Below are positions 62,968 through 64,000 of a DNA stretch of 64,000 nt, piece by piece. The notes beneath the pieces were generated by a model that searched no databases, was not told the DNA's origin, and saw only the letters and a program-made list of their open reading frames with translations. The DNA lies in the NCBI RefSeq assembly GCF_000518805.1, contig NZ_JAEH01000029.1:1-64000 (forward strand), in the 5' to 3' direction. A program made the position numbers and the translations under genes. The stretch is from Shewanella waksmanii ATCC BAA-643 (GTDB taxonomy: Bacteria > Pseudomonadota > Gammaproteobacteria > Enterobacterales > Shewanellaceae). How positions within the stretch are numbered: position 1 is the first letter of the stretch; every line of letters begins with the position of its first letter.

Positions 62968-64000
62968 ATGAAAACAATAAATAAACAAACACTCCCTCTG
63001 GCAGCAGCTTTTACCCTGAGTCTAGTTGCCGCCACCGTTAATGCTCAAACCCAGAGCATGGTCGAACCCGCCGTTGTCGACAACCAAGCGCAACGATTTA
63101 TCGTACAGCTCACTGACCGCAGTGTCTTGAGTTTGCAGCAAGGGAAATCATCCGCTGCGGTAGTGACTCAAGCTAAGGTTGACTTGATGCAGCGCACTGC
63201 AGCAACAGTCAGCGCCGATGTGGTGCTGTCATTACCGCAAATCAATGCGATGGCGGTGATGCTGGACTCTGAGCAATACCAGGCTTTGTCAGCTGATCCT
63301 AATGTCGCTTTGGTTGAGGTCGATCCTAAGCGTTACCTGATGGCTGAGTCATCTCCCTATGGTATCAGCATGGTGCAGGCTAACTTAGTGTCAGATAGTC
63401 AGACGGCTAATCGTAAAGTCTGTATCACCGATACCGGTTATGACTTAGGCCATGTAGACCTGCCTAATGCGGGGGTAACTGGTGACGATGGTTATGGCAG
63501 TAACAATACCGGTAATTGGTATAACGATGGCAATGGTCATGGTACCCATGTTGCCGGCACCATTGCTGCGATAGGGGGCAACAATCAAGGTGTGGTCGGT
63601 GTTAATCCATCAGGGTTAATTGGCCTGCATATTGTTAAAGTCTTCAATGATAGTGGTAACTGGGCATATGGCTCGGACATGGTTGCCGCAGTGAATCAAT
63701 GTGTTGCTGCTGGGGCTGATGTGATCAGTATGAGTCTAGGTGGTGGCGCGGCTTCTTCTGCCGAGCGCCAAGCGCTTGCCAATGCTGCTAGCCAAGGCGT
63801 GTTAAGCATTGCTGCAGCAGGTAATGATGGTAACAGCACCCTGTCTTATCCCGCTTCTTATGATGAGGTGATGTCGGTCGCTGCGGTGGATAGTTCGGGC
63901 ACTAAGGCATCTTTTTCGCAATACAACTCGCAAGTAGAAATTGCTGCGCCTGGTGTTAATGTGAACTCGACTTGGAATGATGGTGGCTACAAATCTATTA
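62968..64000 (+). CDS. Exported subtilisin-like (S8) serine protease, 3' truncated by the window
   Basis: 344 residues visible: signal peptide (cut after VNA near residue 26), an I9-type propeptide (about 27-125, QRFIVQLTDRS and VALVEVDPKRYLMAE), then the S8 catalytic domain with Asp in CITDTGYD and His in GHGTHVAGTIAA, and the Asn oxyanion region AAGNDGNS. The catalytic Ser lies beyond the window. It is a secreted protease; C-terminal domains that often direct type II secretion cannot be seen. Confidence 0.92.
   Translation, partial: MKTINKQTLPLAAAFTLSLVAATVNAQTQSMVEPAVVDNQAQRFIVQLTDRSVLSLQQGKSSAAVVTQAKVDLMQRTAATVSADVVLSLPQINAMAVMLDSEQYQALSADPNVALVEVDPKRYLMAESSPYGISMVQANLVSDSQTANRKVCITDTGYDLGHVDLPNAGVTGDDGYGSNNTGNWYNDGNGHGTHVAGTIAAIGGNNQGVVGVNPSGLIGLHIVKVFNDSGNWAYGSDMVAAVNQCVAAGADVISMSLGGGAASSAERQALANAASQGVLSIAAAGNDGNSTLSYPASYDEVMSVAAVDSSGTKASFSQYNSQVEIAAPGVNVNSTWNDGGYKSI

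Noticed and set aside
1-64000. CRISPR arrays, tRNA/rRNA genes, prophage
   Set aside because: No regularly spaced repeats, cloverleaf-like tRNA sequence, rRNA segment or phage structural gene was recognised on either strand.

Overview
The window is a gene-dense gammaproteobacterial chromosome segment and almost certainly comes from a Shewanella species. The main evidence is an extracellular DMSO-respiration cluster of the Shewanella type (dmsFABGH, with dmsE expected just upstream), a split flavocytochrome c with a separate tetraheme subunit, the cpxRA/cpxP/fieF and ntrBC neighbourhoods, and many c-di-GMP genes. No rRNA, tRNA, prophage or CRISPR array was recognised.

Layout. 1-5.7 kb: DMSO respiration (outer-membrane barrel DmsF, catalytic DmsA, Fe-S DmsB, chaperone DmsG, DmsH). 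5.8-18.4 kb: mixed housekeeping and transport genes, namely a divergent Lrp-type regulator and YjeH-like exporter with paired palindromes, a TonB protein, a 314-bp MITE-like element, TerB and DUF2780 proteins, a YciC-like membrane protein, a DUF4145-Sel1 protein, a DUF885 metallopeptidase, LysR plus a Bcr/CflA pump, a porin and a DTW-domain tRNA modifier. 18.6-24.4 kb: a c-di-GMP island (PAS-GGDEF-EAL, CSS-EAL with a 17-codon leader, PilZ). 24.6-28.6 kb: an M16 protease pair, an exported protein and TrmL.

28.7-37.4 kb is the most remarkable region: AcuI, a LysR regulator, a Tat-exported flavoprotein reductase with its own tetraheme cytochrome c, a periplasmic DMSP lyase (DddY), an outer-membrane porin, a second LysR and a TetR regulator. 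Together they read as a pathway in which DMSP enters the periplasm, is split to DMS and acrylate, the acrylate is used as a respiratory electron acceptor, and AcuI handles acryloyl-CoA in the cytoplasm. A palindrome TTGGAA-N4-TTCCAA occurs three times, only in front of the reductase and the lyase. The DMSO reductase lies about 25 kb away, so DMS/DMSO/DMSP chemistry is clustered.

37.4-48.1 kb: a chemoreceptor, then a leftward phosphate-related block (PiT transporter, DUF47 protein, an exported CYTH-like protein, an OprO/OprP-type porin) and a tight three-gene operon (membrane protein, triphosphate-tunnel CYTH enzyme, divergent CYTH-like protein), with a divergent SLC13-type transporter. This looks like an uncharacterised inorganic phosphate/polyphosphate system. 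48.1-49.2 kb: an intact IS481-like transposase ORF that has lost its catalytic glutamate. 49.2-52.9 kb: cpxA, cpxR, cpxP and fieF with two CpxR boxes. 53-58.2 kb: a TetR-controlled RND efflux operon. 58.2-62.4 kb: Gfo/Idh/MocA oxidoreductase, ntrC, ntrB (two overlapping NtrC boxes) and a DUF4124 protein. 62.97 kb to the end: an exported subtilisin-like protease cut by the window edge.
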